DNA of 18,394 nucleotides from JAWPMV01 sp038527215 (GTDB lineage: Bacteria > Bacteroidota > Bacteroidia > J057), in the NCBI GenBank assembly GCA_038527215.1, contig JBCBGC010000155.1, positions 1 to 18,394 of the forward strand, given 5' to 3'. Every line of letters starts with the position of its first letter. The stretch's first letter is position 1. The notes beneath the pieces are model-generated. The model made no database searches, had not been told where the DNA came from, and saw only the letters and a list, made by a program, of their open reading frames with translations. This document shows, in pieces, positions 8,112 through 14,967 of this stretch. The position numbers and the translations under genes are program-made.

Positions 8112-8789
8112 ATGAAACGAGACAATATGAGTCTGTCCACTAAGGAAAAGATCATGGCCGAAGCCACCCGCTACTTCAACGAAGTAGGCTTTGGGGCAGT
8201 GACCTTATTTGAACTGGCCAGGGAGCTCAATATGAGTCGGGGAAATCTGGCCTACCATTTCAAAGATAAAGAAGCCTTACTCGCCGCGATTGCCGGACAA
8301 ATGTGGCAGAAAATTGAGCGGGAGCGGAGTAAAAGCCGTCAGCTTCCTTCCTTTGAGAACCTGCATAATGAAGTCCAGCTCTATTACAAATTCCAACGGG
8401 AATACGCTTTTATTTTTCTCGATCATCATGTCCTGAATCATCCGGTGATCAAAGAGGATTCCCGCAAGATGACCACTCAGACCATACAGGATAATAAGGC
8501 TGCGATTGCTTTCTCCATCCGACTGGGAAACATGAAGCCCGAACCTTATCCCGGAGTCTATAATAATCTTGCCTTTATTTCCTGGATGATGGCCTTTTTT
8601 TGGTTACCCCAGCAGGTGATTCGGGGTGAGAAAACTGAGGAAGACGGAGAAAAAATGATCTGGAGCATGCTGGTGCCGCATTTGACCGAAAAAGGGCTGG
8701 AGTCTTTCCAGGCTTTCTTTGGAGAAGCTTATCTGCAGAGCCTGGGCGAAGTTTTTGACCTGGACCTTCACCAATTTATTTCTTTCTAA
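8112..8789 (+). CDS. TetR/AcrR-family transcriptional regulator
   Basis: A 225-residue regulator. The N-terminal helix-turn-helix domain (about residues 8-55) reads STKEKIMAEATRYFNEVGFG, TLFELARELNMSRGNLAYHF and KDKEALLAAI, the standard TetR layout with the recognition helix at MSRGNLAYHF. The remaining 170 residues are a helical, ligand-binding and dimerisation domain with an aromatic stretch (WMMAFFWLPQQ). That stretch could line a hydrophobic pocket, but the ligand is unknown. ATG 8112 was chosen; ATG 8127 is an in-frame alternative that still leaves the domain intact. The gene is the first of the acyl-CoA cluster and ends 8 nt before the crotonase gene. A palindrome and promoter candidate lie directly upstream. 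By analogy with TetR regulators of fatty-acid and branched-chain acyl-CoA catabolism, an acyl-CoA or free acid could be the inducer; this is inference. Confidence 0.9.
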   Translation: MKRDNMSLSTKEKIMAEATRYFNEVGFGAVTLFELARELNMSRGNLAYHFKDKEALLAAIAGQMWQKIERERSKSRQLPSFENLHNEVQLYYKFQREYAFIFLDHHVLNHPVIKEDSRKMTTQTIQDNKAAIAFSIRLGNMKPEPYPGVYNNLAFISWMMAFFWLPQQVIRGEKTEEDGEKMIWSMLVPHLTEKGLESFQAFFGEAYLQSLGEVFDLDLHQFISF

Positions 8790-8797
8790 CAGCCGAC

Positions 8798-9616
8798 ATG
8801 CAGCTTTATACTCAAGGACAGACCGCCCAATTTTCGGAACAAAACTTTGCCTTTTTGGAGGTTGAGGAAGAAGCGCACATCCTGATCATCAGGTTGGATC
8901 GGGAGGAAAAAAAGAATGCCCTGCATCCCCAAATGGTGAATGAAATCGCCTATGCCTTTCAATATGCTCACCATCAATCGCACATCTGGTTGATTCAGAT
9001 AGAAGCCAAGGGGCGGGTATTCTGTGCTGGGGCAGACCTGAAGGCCTTTGCAGGCATGGTAGAGCCTAACGATTCTACTATTCCTGCTCCAAACGGAGAT
9101 ATCCTCATCGCGGAATTATTTAGGAAAGTGCACGTGCCGATCCTGGCCAAGATCACAGGCGATGTTTATGCCGGTGGCTTTTTCTTCCTGGCAGGCAGCC
9201 ATTTTGTCCTGGCAAGCGAAGGGATCAAATTGGGATTGCCTGAAGTGAAAAGAGGCTTGTATCCTTTCCAGGTGATGCAAGCCTTGTTTTCTGTCATGCC
9301 CAAAAGGAAAGTCCTGGACTGGTGTCTGCGCGGATATAATCTTCCGGTGGAGGAGGCGCTACAATATGGATTGGCAACAGAAATTTCCACCGCTGACCAG
9401 ATAGATCAAAGAGCAGCGGATCTGGCCGCGGAAATATTAGCCAATAGTCCCACGGCCTTACGGAAAGGCCTGGAAGCCTACGATCACATTCAGCCTGTGG
9501 AAGAAACCCATAGCTATCTGATGGATATGCTTCGGCAAACCATCATGAGCAAGGATGGGCAGGAAGGACTGGCTGCTTTTAGACAAAAGCGCGCCCCGGA
9601 ATGGACGGGCGCTTAA
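8798..9616 (+). CDS. Enoyl-CoA hydratase/isomerase (crotonase) family protein, atypical active site
   Basis: A 272-residue crotonase-fold protein. Oxyanion-hole segments are present: FCAGADLKAF and the later VYAGGFFFLAG. The second classical acid/base position is kept as Glu149 in GLPEVKRGLYP. The first classical glutamate (Glu144 of rat mitochondrial hydratase, in the GGGCEL motif) aligns with Phe130 in AGGFFFL. A protein with only one of the two glutamates may be a poor hydratase. It might instead act as an isomerase, hydrolase, C-C lyase or a hydratase with a relocated residue; the sequence does not decide. It follows the regulator by 8 nt, and its TAA directly abuts an upstream ATG of the BKACE gene. 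Context places it in acyl-CoA degradation controlled by the TetR protein. Confidence 0.88.
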   Translation: MQLYTQGQTAQFSEQNFAFLEVEEEAHILIIRLDREEKKNALHPQMVNEIAYAFQYAHHQSHIWLIQIEAKGRVFCAGADLKAFAGMVEPNDSTIPAPNGDILIAELFRKVHVPILAKITGDVYAGGFFFLAGSHFVLASEGIKLGLPEVKRGLYPFQVMQALFSVMPKRKVLDWCLRGYNLPVEEALQYGLATEISTADQIDQRAADLAAEILANSPTALRKGLEAYDHIQPVEETHSYLMDMLRQTIMSKDGQEGLAAFRQKRAPEWTGA

Positions 9617-9625
9617 ATGATAGGC

Positions 9626-10492
9626 ATGAAAAAACTTATTTTATCGGCTGCCCTCACGGGTGCTGCTACCACCCGGGCTCATTGCCCGCATATTCCTTAC
9701 ACGCCTCAAGAATTGGGCGAAGAAGCTAAGCGGGCCGTGGATGCAGGAGCCAGTATCGTCCATATCCACGCGCGCGAGGACAACGGCCAGCCTAGTTGGC
9801 GACTGGAAGTATTCGAGCAAATCCACGATGAGGTACGCAAGCGTTGTCCCAAAGTGATCATCAATTATTCCACCGGAGCTATTGGGGTTTCGGATGAAGA
9901 TCGGATCAGGCATGTAAAAGCCCTGAAACCTGATATGGCTGCTTTTAACATGGGCAGCATGAATTATGCGATCTACTCCAAAAAAGCTAAGCAGTTCTAC
10001 TGGAACGGAGTCTTTGAGAATTCCTTTGACTCCATGCAGTTTTTCGTGAAAACCATGAATGAGGCAGGCACGACTCCGGAGATGGAATGCTTTGACACGG
10101 GCCATATCAGAAACGCAGAACCCCTCCGGGATATGGGGCTGATTCCTGAAAATGCCTGCTATAGCCTGGTCATGGGCGTGATGGGCGGCATTCCAGCTAC
10201 CACGGAAAATCTGATTCATCAGATCAAACAGGTGCCGGAAGGGGCTTTTTGGCAGGTGATCGGCATCAGTCGAAAACAGTGGCAGCTGGCGGCGGTAGCC
10301 TGCACCATGGGTGGTAATTTTCGGGTAGGCTTGGAGGACAACTTTTACTTACCCAATAATGAAATGGCCAAATCCAATGGAGAATGTGTAGAATGGGGCG
10401 TAAAACTGGCCCATATGATGGGGCGGCAAATCGCTTCCATTGAGGAAACCCGTGCGATGCTCAATATTCCTTTAAAAGAAACTGCTCAATAA
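9626..10492 (+). CDS. Beta-keto acid cleavage enzyme (BKACE, DUF849 family)
   Basis: BKACE enzymes (PF05853) are zinc-dependent. They convert a beta-keto acid plus acetyl-CoA to acetoacetate plus a new acyl-CoA; the founding member is Kce of lysine fermentation. I start at ATG 9626 because family proteins begin with a strand like MKKLILSAALTGA. The ATG at 9617 would add only three residues and abuts the upstream stop. The protein has 288 residues, a typical length. Zinc ligands are visible as His46 and His48 in VHIHARED and Glu237 in GLEDNFYL, matching the H-x-H...E set of Kce. Other family segments are IINYSTG, ECFDTGHIRN and LVMGVMGGIPAT. Substrate specificity varies widely in this family and is not readable here. 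Surrounding acyl-CoA dehydrogenases and reductases suggest the keto acid is a catabolic intermediate of the same pathway. Confidence 0.92.
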   Translation: MKKLILSAALTGAATTRAHCPHIPYTPQELGEEAKRAVDAGASIVHIHAREDNGQPSWRLEVFEQIHDEVRKRCPKVIINYSTGAIGVSDEDRIRHVKALKPDMAAFNMGSMNYAIYSKKAKQFYWNGVFENSFDSMQFFVKTMNEAGTTPEMECFDTGHIRNAEPLRDMGLIPENACYSLVMGVMGGIPATTENLIHQIKQVPEGAFWQVIGISRKQWQLAAVACTMGGNFRVGLEDNFYLPNNEMAKSNGECVEWGVKLAHMMGRQIASIEETRAMLNIPLKETAQ

Positions 10493-10498
10493 ATACGC

Positions 10499-11314
10499 AT
10501 GTACGCAAAGGACTTATTTGCTGGAAAAGTAGCCCTGGTAACCGGGGGAAGAAGTGGGATTGGGTATGCCATCGCCCAGATGATCCTGGAACATGGAGGA
10601 GAGGTGATCATTGCCTCCCGTAAAGAGGAACCACTTAAGACGGCCGCCGAAGCCCTTTCCGCTTTGGGCCCTTGTCATTACCAGGCCTGTGATATCCGGA
10701 AAACGGAGGAGATTCAGGCCCTTGTGGCTTTTATTAAGGAAAAAACGGGCAAGCTGGATATTCTGGTGAATAATGCCGGAGGGCAGTTTCCAGCCCTGGC
10801 CGAAATGATCAACGATAAAGGCTGGCAGGCAGTGATCAATAACAACCTGAATGGCACCTTTTTTATGAGCCGGGAAATGGCCAACCATTTCTTTATTCCC
10901 CAAAAAGGAGGCACCATCCTGACCATCACCGCTAACGTCATGCGCGGCTTTCCTGGGATGGCCCATACGGGAGCAGCCCGGGCGGGCGTAGAGAATCTCA
11001 CCAAAACCCTGGCCATGGAATGGAGCGACTACAATATTCGCTTGAATTGTGTGGCACCGGGCATCATCGAATCTTCCGGCCTGGACCAATATCCCAAGCC
11101 AATTCAGGATATGTTTGACGAAGCCAAACAAGCGATCCCCTTGCATCGCTTTGGGACGGTGGAAGACGTGGCCCAGGCCGTATGCTTCTTGATCAGTCCG
11201 CTGGCCAGTTACATTACAGGGATAACCCTTTATGTAGATGGAGCCCAGCATTTAAGTTATGATGGGATGGGCCTTCGAAGAGTAATGGAATCTTTTTTAA
11301 AACCGAAAACATGA
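10499..11314 (+). CDS. SDR oxidoreductase, PECR/dienoyl-CoA-reductase-like
   Basis: A 271-residue short-chain dehydrogenase/reductase. The NAD(P)-binding glycine motif TGGRSGIG is at residues 15-22, followed by the ASRK segment often seen with NADPH and the NNAGG motif. The usual Tyr-x-x-x-Lys catalytic pair is absent. The region reads GMAHTGAARAGVENLTK, closely resembling the VHSGAARAGVYNLTK of mammalian peroxisomal trans-2-enoyl-CoA reductase (PECR) and the related 2,4-dienoyl-CoA reductases, which also depart from Y-x-x-x-K. The C-terminal half, with NCVAPGIIESSG and FLISPLASYITGITLYVDG, has the same resemblance. I therefore infer an enoyl- or dienoyl-CoA reductase acting on a double bond, perhaps needed for an unsaturated substrate. 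It starts 6 nt after BKACE, and its stop overlaps the next start (ATGA). Confidence 0.86.
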   Translation: MYAKDLFAGKVALVTGGRSGIGYAIAQMILEHGGEVIIASRKEEPLKTAAEALSALGPCHYQACDIRKTEEIQALVAFIKEKTGKLDILVNNAGGQFPALAEMINDKGWQAVINNNLNGTFFMSREMANHFFIPQKGGTILTITANVMRGFPGMAHTGAARAGVENLTKTLAMEWSDYNIRLNCVAPGIIESSGLDQYPKPIQDMFDEAKQAIPLHRFGTVEDVAQAVCFLISPLASYITGITLYVDGAQHLSYDGMGLRRVMESFLKPKT

Positions 11315-12120
11315 GCAAAACCGCATTTATAACGGGAAGCAGCCGAGGCATTGGCAAGGCCATTGCTTTACGACTTGCCCAAGAGGGCTACAACATTGCT
11401 ATAGCCGCCAAAACCGCTGAGCCCCATCCAAAATTGGAAGGCACCATTTACACGGCCGCGGAAGAGGTCGAAGCAGCTGGCGGTAAAGCCTTGCCCCTGG
11501 TGGTGGACATTCGATCTGAGGAGGTGGTGCAAAGCGCGATCGAAAAAACCGTGGAGACCTTTGGGAGTATCGACATTCTGGTCAATAATGCCAGTGCCAT
11601 CAGCCTGACTCAAACGCCTGCCACTGCGATGAAGCGTTTTGACCTGATGCACGCCATCAATGTACGGGGTACTTATATGGTTTCGAAGTATTGCCTTCCA
11701 CATTTAGTCAAGGGAGACAATCCCCACATATTGACCTTATCTCCCCCTTTGGAACTCAAGCCTGCCTGGTTCGGAGCCCATCTTGCGTATACCATGAGCA
11801 AGTATGGCATGAGCATGACGGTCCTGGGATTAGCCGAGGAGCTGAAAAAAGTGGGAGTAGGCGTAAATGCCCTCTGGCCACAAACGACCATCGCCACCGC
11901 GGCGGTCAGAAACCTCCTGGGAGGAGAGCAAATGGTACAGGCCAGTCGCTATCCTTCCATTATGGCGGATGCTGCATTTGCCATTCTGCATAGAAACAGC
12001 AGGGAATGCACTGGGAATTTTTTCATCGATGAAGATGTATTGAAAGAAGAAGGAGTGGAGGACTTTACTGCCTATGCCGTCAATCCTGAAAAGTCTCTGA
12101 TGAAAGACCTATTTGTATGA
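11311..12120 (+). CDS. SDR oxidoreductase, HSDL2-like (without SCP2 domain)
   Basis: A 269-residue SDR with glycine motif TGSSRGIG (residues 8-15), NNASAIS, and catalytic Tyr160 and Lys164 in AYTMSKYGMS. Long stretches match hydroxysteroid dehydrogenase-like protein 2 of animals and its bacterial homologues: AAKTAEPHPKLEGTIYTAAE, DILVNNASAISLTQT, RGTYMVSKYCLPHL and VNALWPQTTI. In eukaryotic HSDL2 this SDR domain is fused to a C-terminal SCP2 lipid-carrier domain. Here the protein stops after the SDR, and the SCP2 domain appears instead on the acyl-CoA dehydrogenase at 12636-14174. The physiological substrate of HSDL2 proteins is not settled; a hydroxyacyl or lipid-derived alcohol is plausible. 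The ATG overlaps the upstream stop. The gene ends with an ATGA that could start the repeat ORF at 12117. Confidence 0.9.
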   Translation: MSKTAFITGSSRGIGKAIALRLAQEGYNIAIAAKTAEPHPKLEGTIYTAAEEVEAAGGKALPLVVDIRSEEVVQSAIEKTVETFGSIDILVNNASAISLTQTPATAMKRFDLMHAINVRGTYMVSKYCLPHLVKGDNPHILTLSPPLELKPAWFGAHLAYTMSKYGMSMTVLGLAEELKKVGVGVNALWPQTTIATAAVRNLLGGEQMVQASRYPSIMADAAFAILHRNSRECTGNFFIDEDVLKEEGVEDFTAYAVNPEKSLMKDLFV

Positions 12121-12626
12121 GCAGTAGTGCCCACACCAGTCGCTTTCAGCCGGTCATCACCCGCAACACCGGCTTCCAGCCGGTCCACACCCGTAACACT
12201 GGCTTCCAGCCGGTCATCACCCACACCATTGGCTTCCAGCCGGTCATCACCCACACCACCGGTTTCCAGCCGGTCCGCGCCCGTAACACTGGCTTCCAGC
12301 CGGTCCGCGCTTGTAACACTGGCTTCCAGCCGGTCATCACCCGCAACACTGGCTTCCAGCCGGTCCGCGCCCGTAACACTGGCTTCCAGCCGGTCCGCGC
12401 CCGTAACACTGGCTTCCAGCCGGTCATCACCCGCACCACCGGCTTCCAGCCAGTCATCACCCACACCACCGGCTTCCAGCCGGTCATCACCCGTAACACT
12501 GGCTTCCAGCCGGTCATCACCCGTAACACTGGCTTCCAGCCGGTCATCACCCACACCACCGGCTTCCAGCCGGTCAAGCTCACAAAGAAAAAACCGAACA
12601 CAACAATCTTACCAACAAAAAAATAA
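12117..12626 (+). CDS. Possible decapeptide-repeat protein encoded by the tandem array (uncertain)
   Basis: A 169-residue open frame crosses the entire 30-bp-period array. Its ATG overlaps the HSDL2-like stop (ATGA), and its TAA ends 9 nt before the next gene, so its layout is that of a true operon member. It encodes about 15 decapeptides of the form GFQPV followed by ITRNT, RARNT or ITHTT, then a lysine-rich tail. The GFQPV core is unchanged in every unit. The nucleotide differences inside it (GGT for GGC, CCA for CCG, TTT for TTC in the first unit) are all synonymous in this frame, apart from Gly to Arg in that degenerate first unit. There is no signal peptide, no recognised domain and no homologue I can name. 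Because a 30-bp repeat without stops is open in several frames on both strands, the ORF may be only a by-product of the repeat. Confidence 0.3.
   Translation: MSSSAHTSRFQPVITRNTGFQPVHTRNTGFQPVITHTIGFQPVITHTTGFQPVRARNTGFQPVRACNTGFQPVITRNTGFQPVRARNTGFQPVRARNTGFQPVITRTTGFQPVITHTTGFQPVITRNTGFQPVITRNTGFQPVITHTTGFQPVKLTKKKPNTTILPTKK
12131..12575. repeat. Tandem array, about 15 units of exactly 30 bp, each with a short palindrome
   Basis: The core GGCTTCCAGC recurs every 30 bp at 12171, 12201 and so on to 12561, fourteen times without one insertion or deletion; a degenerate unit precedes it at 12141. Each full unit contains ACYGGC TTCCA GCCGGT, a 6-bp stem with a 5-nt loop, then a variable linker of about 12-15 bp. 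The linker forms are ATCACCCGYAACACT, CGCGCCCGTAACACT and ATCACCCACACCACC, with minor variants. The array fills the space between the HSDL2-like SDR gene and the ACAD-SCP2 gene. It is not a CRISPR: the period is too short and the linkers recur. Intragenic-style expansion by slippage is the simplest origin. I recall similar GFQPV/GWKPV-encoding repeats among hypothetical proteins of other genomes, but could not check this. Confidence 0.97.
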
Positions 12627-12635
12627 TTACTCGCC

Positions 12636-14174
12636 ATGTCATCTTATTATTTCACCGAAGAACACGAACTCTTTCGCGAAAGCCTCAAAGCCTTTTTGGA
12701 CAAAGAAGTAAAACCCCGCATTGACGAATGGGAAGAAGCAGGCCGGACCTCCAGGGACGTTTGGAAAAAAATGGGCGAAATGGGGTTCCTGGGTCTGGGA
12801 TATCCCGAGCAATATGGCGGAATGGAGCTGGATTTCTTTTATGACGTGGTATTCACGGAAGAAATCTCTAAACTCTTTTCCGGAGGATTTGCCATTCACC
12901 AAATGGTCGTCCAGTATATGTCTGCTCCCTACATCTTAAAGTACGGCTCAGACTACCTCAAGGAAAAATATCTGCCTGGCATCATTTCCGGGGACCTCAT
13001 TTGCAGTATCGGCATTTCAGAACCTACCGCTGGCTCGGATGTAGCCAACATCAAAACCACCGCCATTCGCGAAGGGGATCACTACATCGTCAATGGCTCC
13101 AAAACCTTTATCACCAATGGCGTGTATGGAGATTTTATTGTTACGGTAGTGAAAACCGACCCTTCAGCCGGACCGGCTGGGGTGAGCTTACTGGTGATTG
13201 ATCGACAGGCAGAAGGCGTCTCCGCTACTAAGCTGAAAAAACTGGGTTGGCACTCATCCGATACTGCCGAGCTAGCTTTCGACAGCGTGAAGGTGCCGGT
13301 AGAAAACCTGATTGGAGCCGAAGGTCAGGGCTTTTATTACCTCATGGGGGGCTTGCAATTGGAGCGCTTGATTGCGGGTGTAGCTGGCTATGCGGGCTGC
13401 GAATCTGCCCTGGAGTATTCCCTGCAATATATGGCCCAACGCGAAGCCTTTGGCCGTCCGATCAATAAGTTCCAGGTGCTGCGCCACCGGGTAGCCCAGA
13501 TGGCCTCTGAAATTGAGGCCGTGAAGCAGTTTGTGCTGCATTGTAGCCGCATGCATCAGGACGGCCACTATGTGGTGAAGGAATGTTCCATGGCTAAACT
13601 GCTGGCAACAGAGTTATCCGATAAAGTGGCCTACCAGTGTATCCAATTCTTCGGAGGCTATGGCTATATGGAGGAATACAAGGTGGCTCGCCTTTTCCGG
13701 GATAGCCGGGTAGGCACCATTGGCGGAGGAAGCTCCGAAATCATGCGGGAGATCATCGCCAAAATGGTGATTGATGATGTGTCTTATGACGAAGCGAGCA
13801 GCGATTTACCCAAACCTTCCACTACCAAAGCCCATCCCATAACCAACGGACATCAGGCGGAAAAACCCAAAGCAGACATCTCCTTTGGGGACTTACAAAA
13901 AGGCATGCAGGAAAAAGCCGGCGCTGCCGCTCCGCTGGGCCATACCTTGAAGTTTAACTTTGGGGAAGAACAACTGGTGATAGACGGTACTGGCGATCAG
14001 AATGCCGTGCATCAGGGAGACTTGCCCGCAGAGTGTACGGTGAATGTGTCCGTGGAAGACTTCCAGGGCTTGGTGAGCGGAAAACTCAATCCCATGAATG
14101 CGGTGATGAGCGGAAAGGTTCGCATTGAAGGAGATATGGGCGTAGCGATGAAGTTACAATCCTTATTCGGCTAA
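12636..14174 (+). CDS. Acyl-CoA dehydrogenase fused to a C-terminal SCP2 sterol-carrier domain
   Basis: A 512-residue two-domain protein. Residues 1 to about 384 form a complete FAD acyl-CoA dehydrogenase. Features are the N-terminal helices (FTEEHELFRESLKAFLDKEV), ISEPTAGSD in the FAD/substrate strand domain, VNGSKTFITNG, REAFGR, the FFGGYGY helix and GTIGGGSSEIMREII near the end. The MCAD-type catalytic Glu in 'YEGT' is absent. As in long-chain and isovaleryl-type ACADs, a glutamate in the earlier helix (Glu260, ALEYSLQY) aligns with the base. A polar linker (about 385-412) leads to an SCP2 domain (about 413-512, FGDLQKGMQEKAG ... VSGKLNPMNAVMSGKVRIEG), a lipid-binding fold. This fusion is unusual, as ACADs normally end after the first domain. 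It suggests a bulky hydrophobic acyl substrate held by the SCP2 tunnel (inference). The gene follows the repeat ORF by 9 nt and precedes the next SDR by 1 nt. Confidence 0.95.
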   Translation: MSSYYFTEEHELFRESLKAFLDKEVKPRIDEWEEAGRTSRDVWKKMGEMGFLGLGYPEQYGGMELDFFYDVVFTEEISKLFSGGFAIHQMVVQYMSAPYILKYGSDYLKEKYLPGIISGDLICSIGISEPTAGSDVANIKTTAIREGDHYIVNGSKTFITNGVYGDFIVTVVKTDPSAGPAGVSLLVIDRQAEGVSATKLKKLGWHSSDTAELAFDSVKVPVENLIGAEGQGFYYLMGGLQLERLIAGVAGYAGCESALEYSLQYMAQREAFGRPINKFQVLRHRVAQMASEIEAVKQFVLHCSRMHQDGHYVVKECSMAKLLATELSDKVAYQCIQFFGGYGYMEEYKVARLFRDSRVGTIGGGSSEIMREIIAKMVIDDVSYDEASSDLPKPSTTKAHPITNGHQAEKPKADISFGDLQKGMQEKAGAAAPLGHTLKFNFGEEQLVIDGTGDQNAVHQGDLPAECTVNVSVEDFQGLVSGKLNPMNAVMSGKVRIEGDMGVAMKLQSLFG

Positions 14175-14175
14175 T

Positions 14176-14964
14176 ATGAAAACGGTGCTCATCACGGGTG
14201 GCTCCAGTGGACTGGGCTATGGCATCAGTCGCCATTTTGCCCGGGCCGGCTTTCAGATTCTATGGGTTTCCCTCCATCAGGAAGAATTGGATACCGCAGC
14301 CAAAAAGCTGGAAGCGGAATTCCCTGCGCTGGTGCTCCATAGCCTGGCGAAAGACCTCTCGCAGGATGGGGCGGCGCAGGCCGTCAAAGCCTGGACCGAT
14401 CAGCAAGGCTGGCAGGTGGACGTCTTGATCAATAATGCGGGCTTTGGGAATTATGGCTATGTGGAGGAAATTCCCCTGGATCGGGAAATGGGCTTGATGA
14501 AGCTCAACATGCTCAATCTGTATGCCATGAGCAGGATTTACCTTCAGGAGATGAAGGGCAGAGACCAGGGGACCATCATCAATATTAGCTCCAACTCTTC
14601 CTTTCAACCGGTGCCCATGATGAACACCTATGCTTCTTCCAAAGCCTTTGTTACCCACTTTTCCCGGGGCCTCAGTGAGGAATTGAGGTTGGCGGGTTCT
14701 AAGGTAAAAGTGCTGACTGTCTGTCCGGCGGCCATTGCGGACACTCCCTTTAAGACGGTTAATCAAATGGAGAAGGTCAAAACTTTCTCCGGCATGGCTT
14801 ATACCACGGTAGAAGAAGTTTCTAAAGACGTGTGGCGGGCTTATCGCAAGGGGAAATCCTTTCAGGTCAGCGGCGCGAAAATGCGCGCCTTATTTTTCAT
14901 CAAAGATTTAGTCCCTTACCGTCTGCAACAATGGATGGTCCAGCGGGAAATCAAGCTATCTTAA
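14176..14964 (+). CDS. Classical SDR-family oxidoreductase
   Basis: A 262-residue SDR with TGGSSGLG (residues 7-14), the NNAGFGNYG segment, the serine of INISSNSS and catalytic Tyr152-x-x-x-Lys156 in NTYASSKAF. The motif set is complete, so it should be an active NAD(P)-dependent alcohol dehydrogenase or ketone reductase. Its C-terminal tail (ALFFIKDLVPYRLQQWMVQR) is hydrophobic and basic, as in DltE-like and ketosphinganine-reductase-like SDRs, and may associate loosely with membranes. It lies between two acyl-CoA dehydrogenase genes, 1 nt after the first and 3 nt before the second. A role as the hydroxyacyl or alcohol oxidising step of the same pathway is likely, but the substrate is unknown. 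It is clearly divergent from the PECR-like and HSDL2-like SDRs upstream, so the three are not recent duplicates. Confidence 0.9.
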   Translation: MKTVLITGGSSGLGYGISRHFARAGFQILWVSLHQEELDTAAKKLEAEFPALVLHSLAKDLSQDGAAQAVKAWTDQQGWQVDVLINNAGFGNYGYVEEIPLDREMGLMKLNMLNLYAMSRIYLQEMKGRDQGTIINISSNSSFQPVPMMNTYASSKAFVTHFSRGLSEELRLAGSKVKVLTVCPAAIADTPFKTVNQMEKVKTFSGMAYTTVEEVSKDVWRAYRKGKSFQVSGAKMRALFFIKDLVPYRLQQWMVQREIKLS

Positions 14965-14967
14965 TCC

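Noticed and set aside
9641..10219. Minus-strand ORF of 192 codons opposite the BKACE gene
   Set aside because: It is antisense to a strongly conserved enzyme and has no family features.
10514..11251. Minus-strand ORF of 245 codons opposite the PECR-like SDR
   Set aside because: It is a shadow of a well-supported SDR gene on the plus strand and its translation shows no recognisable domain.
12131..12575. CRISPR array
   Set aside because: The period is only 30 bp, the 'spacers' would be about 12-15 bp and only a few linker types recur. No cas gene is present.
12072..12711. Other long open frames through the tandem array (a serine/arginine-rich plus frame, and minus-strand frames with GWKPV or DDRLEAS repeats)
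   Set aside because: A 30-bp repeat free of stop codons is open in several frames automatically. One of these frames runs into the acyl-CoA dehydrogenase gene, the minus frames oppose the operon, and core substitutions are not silent in the alternative plus frame.
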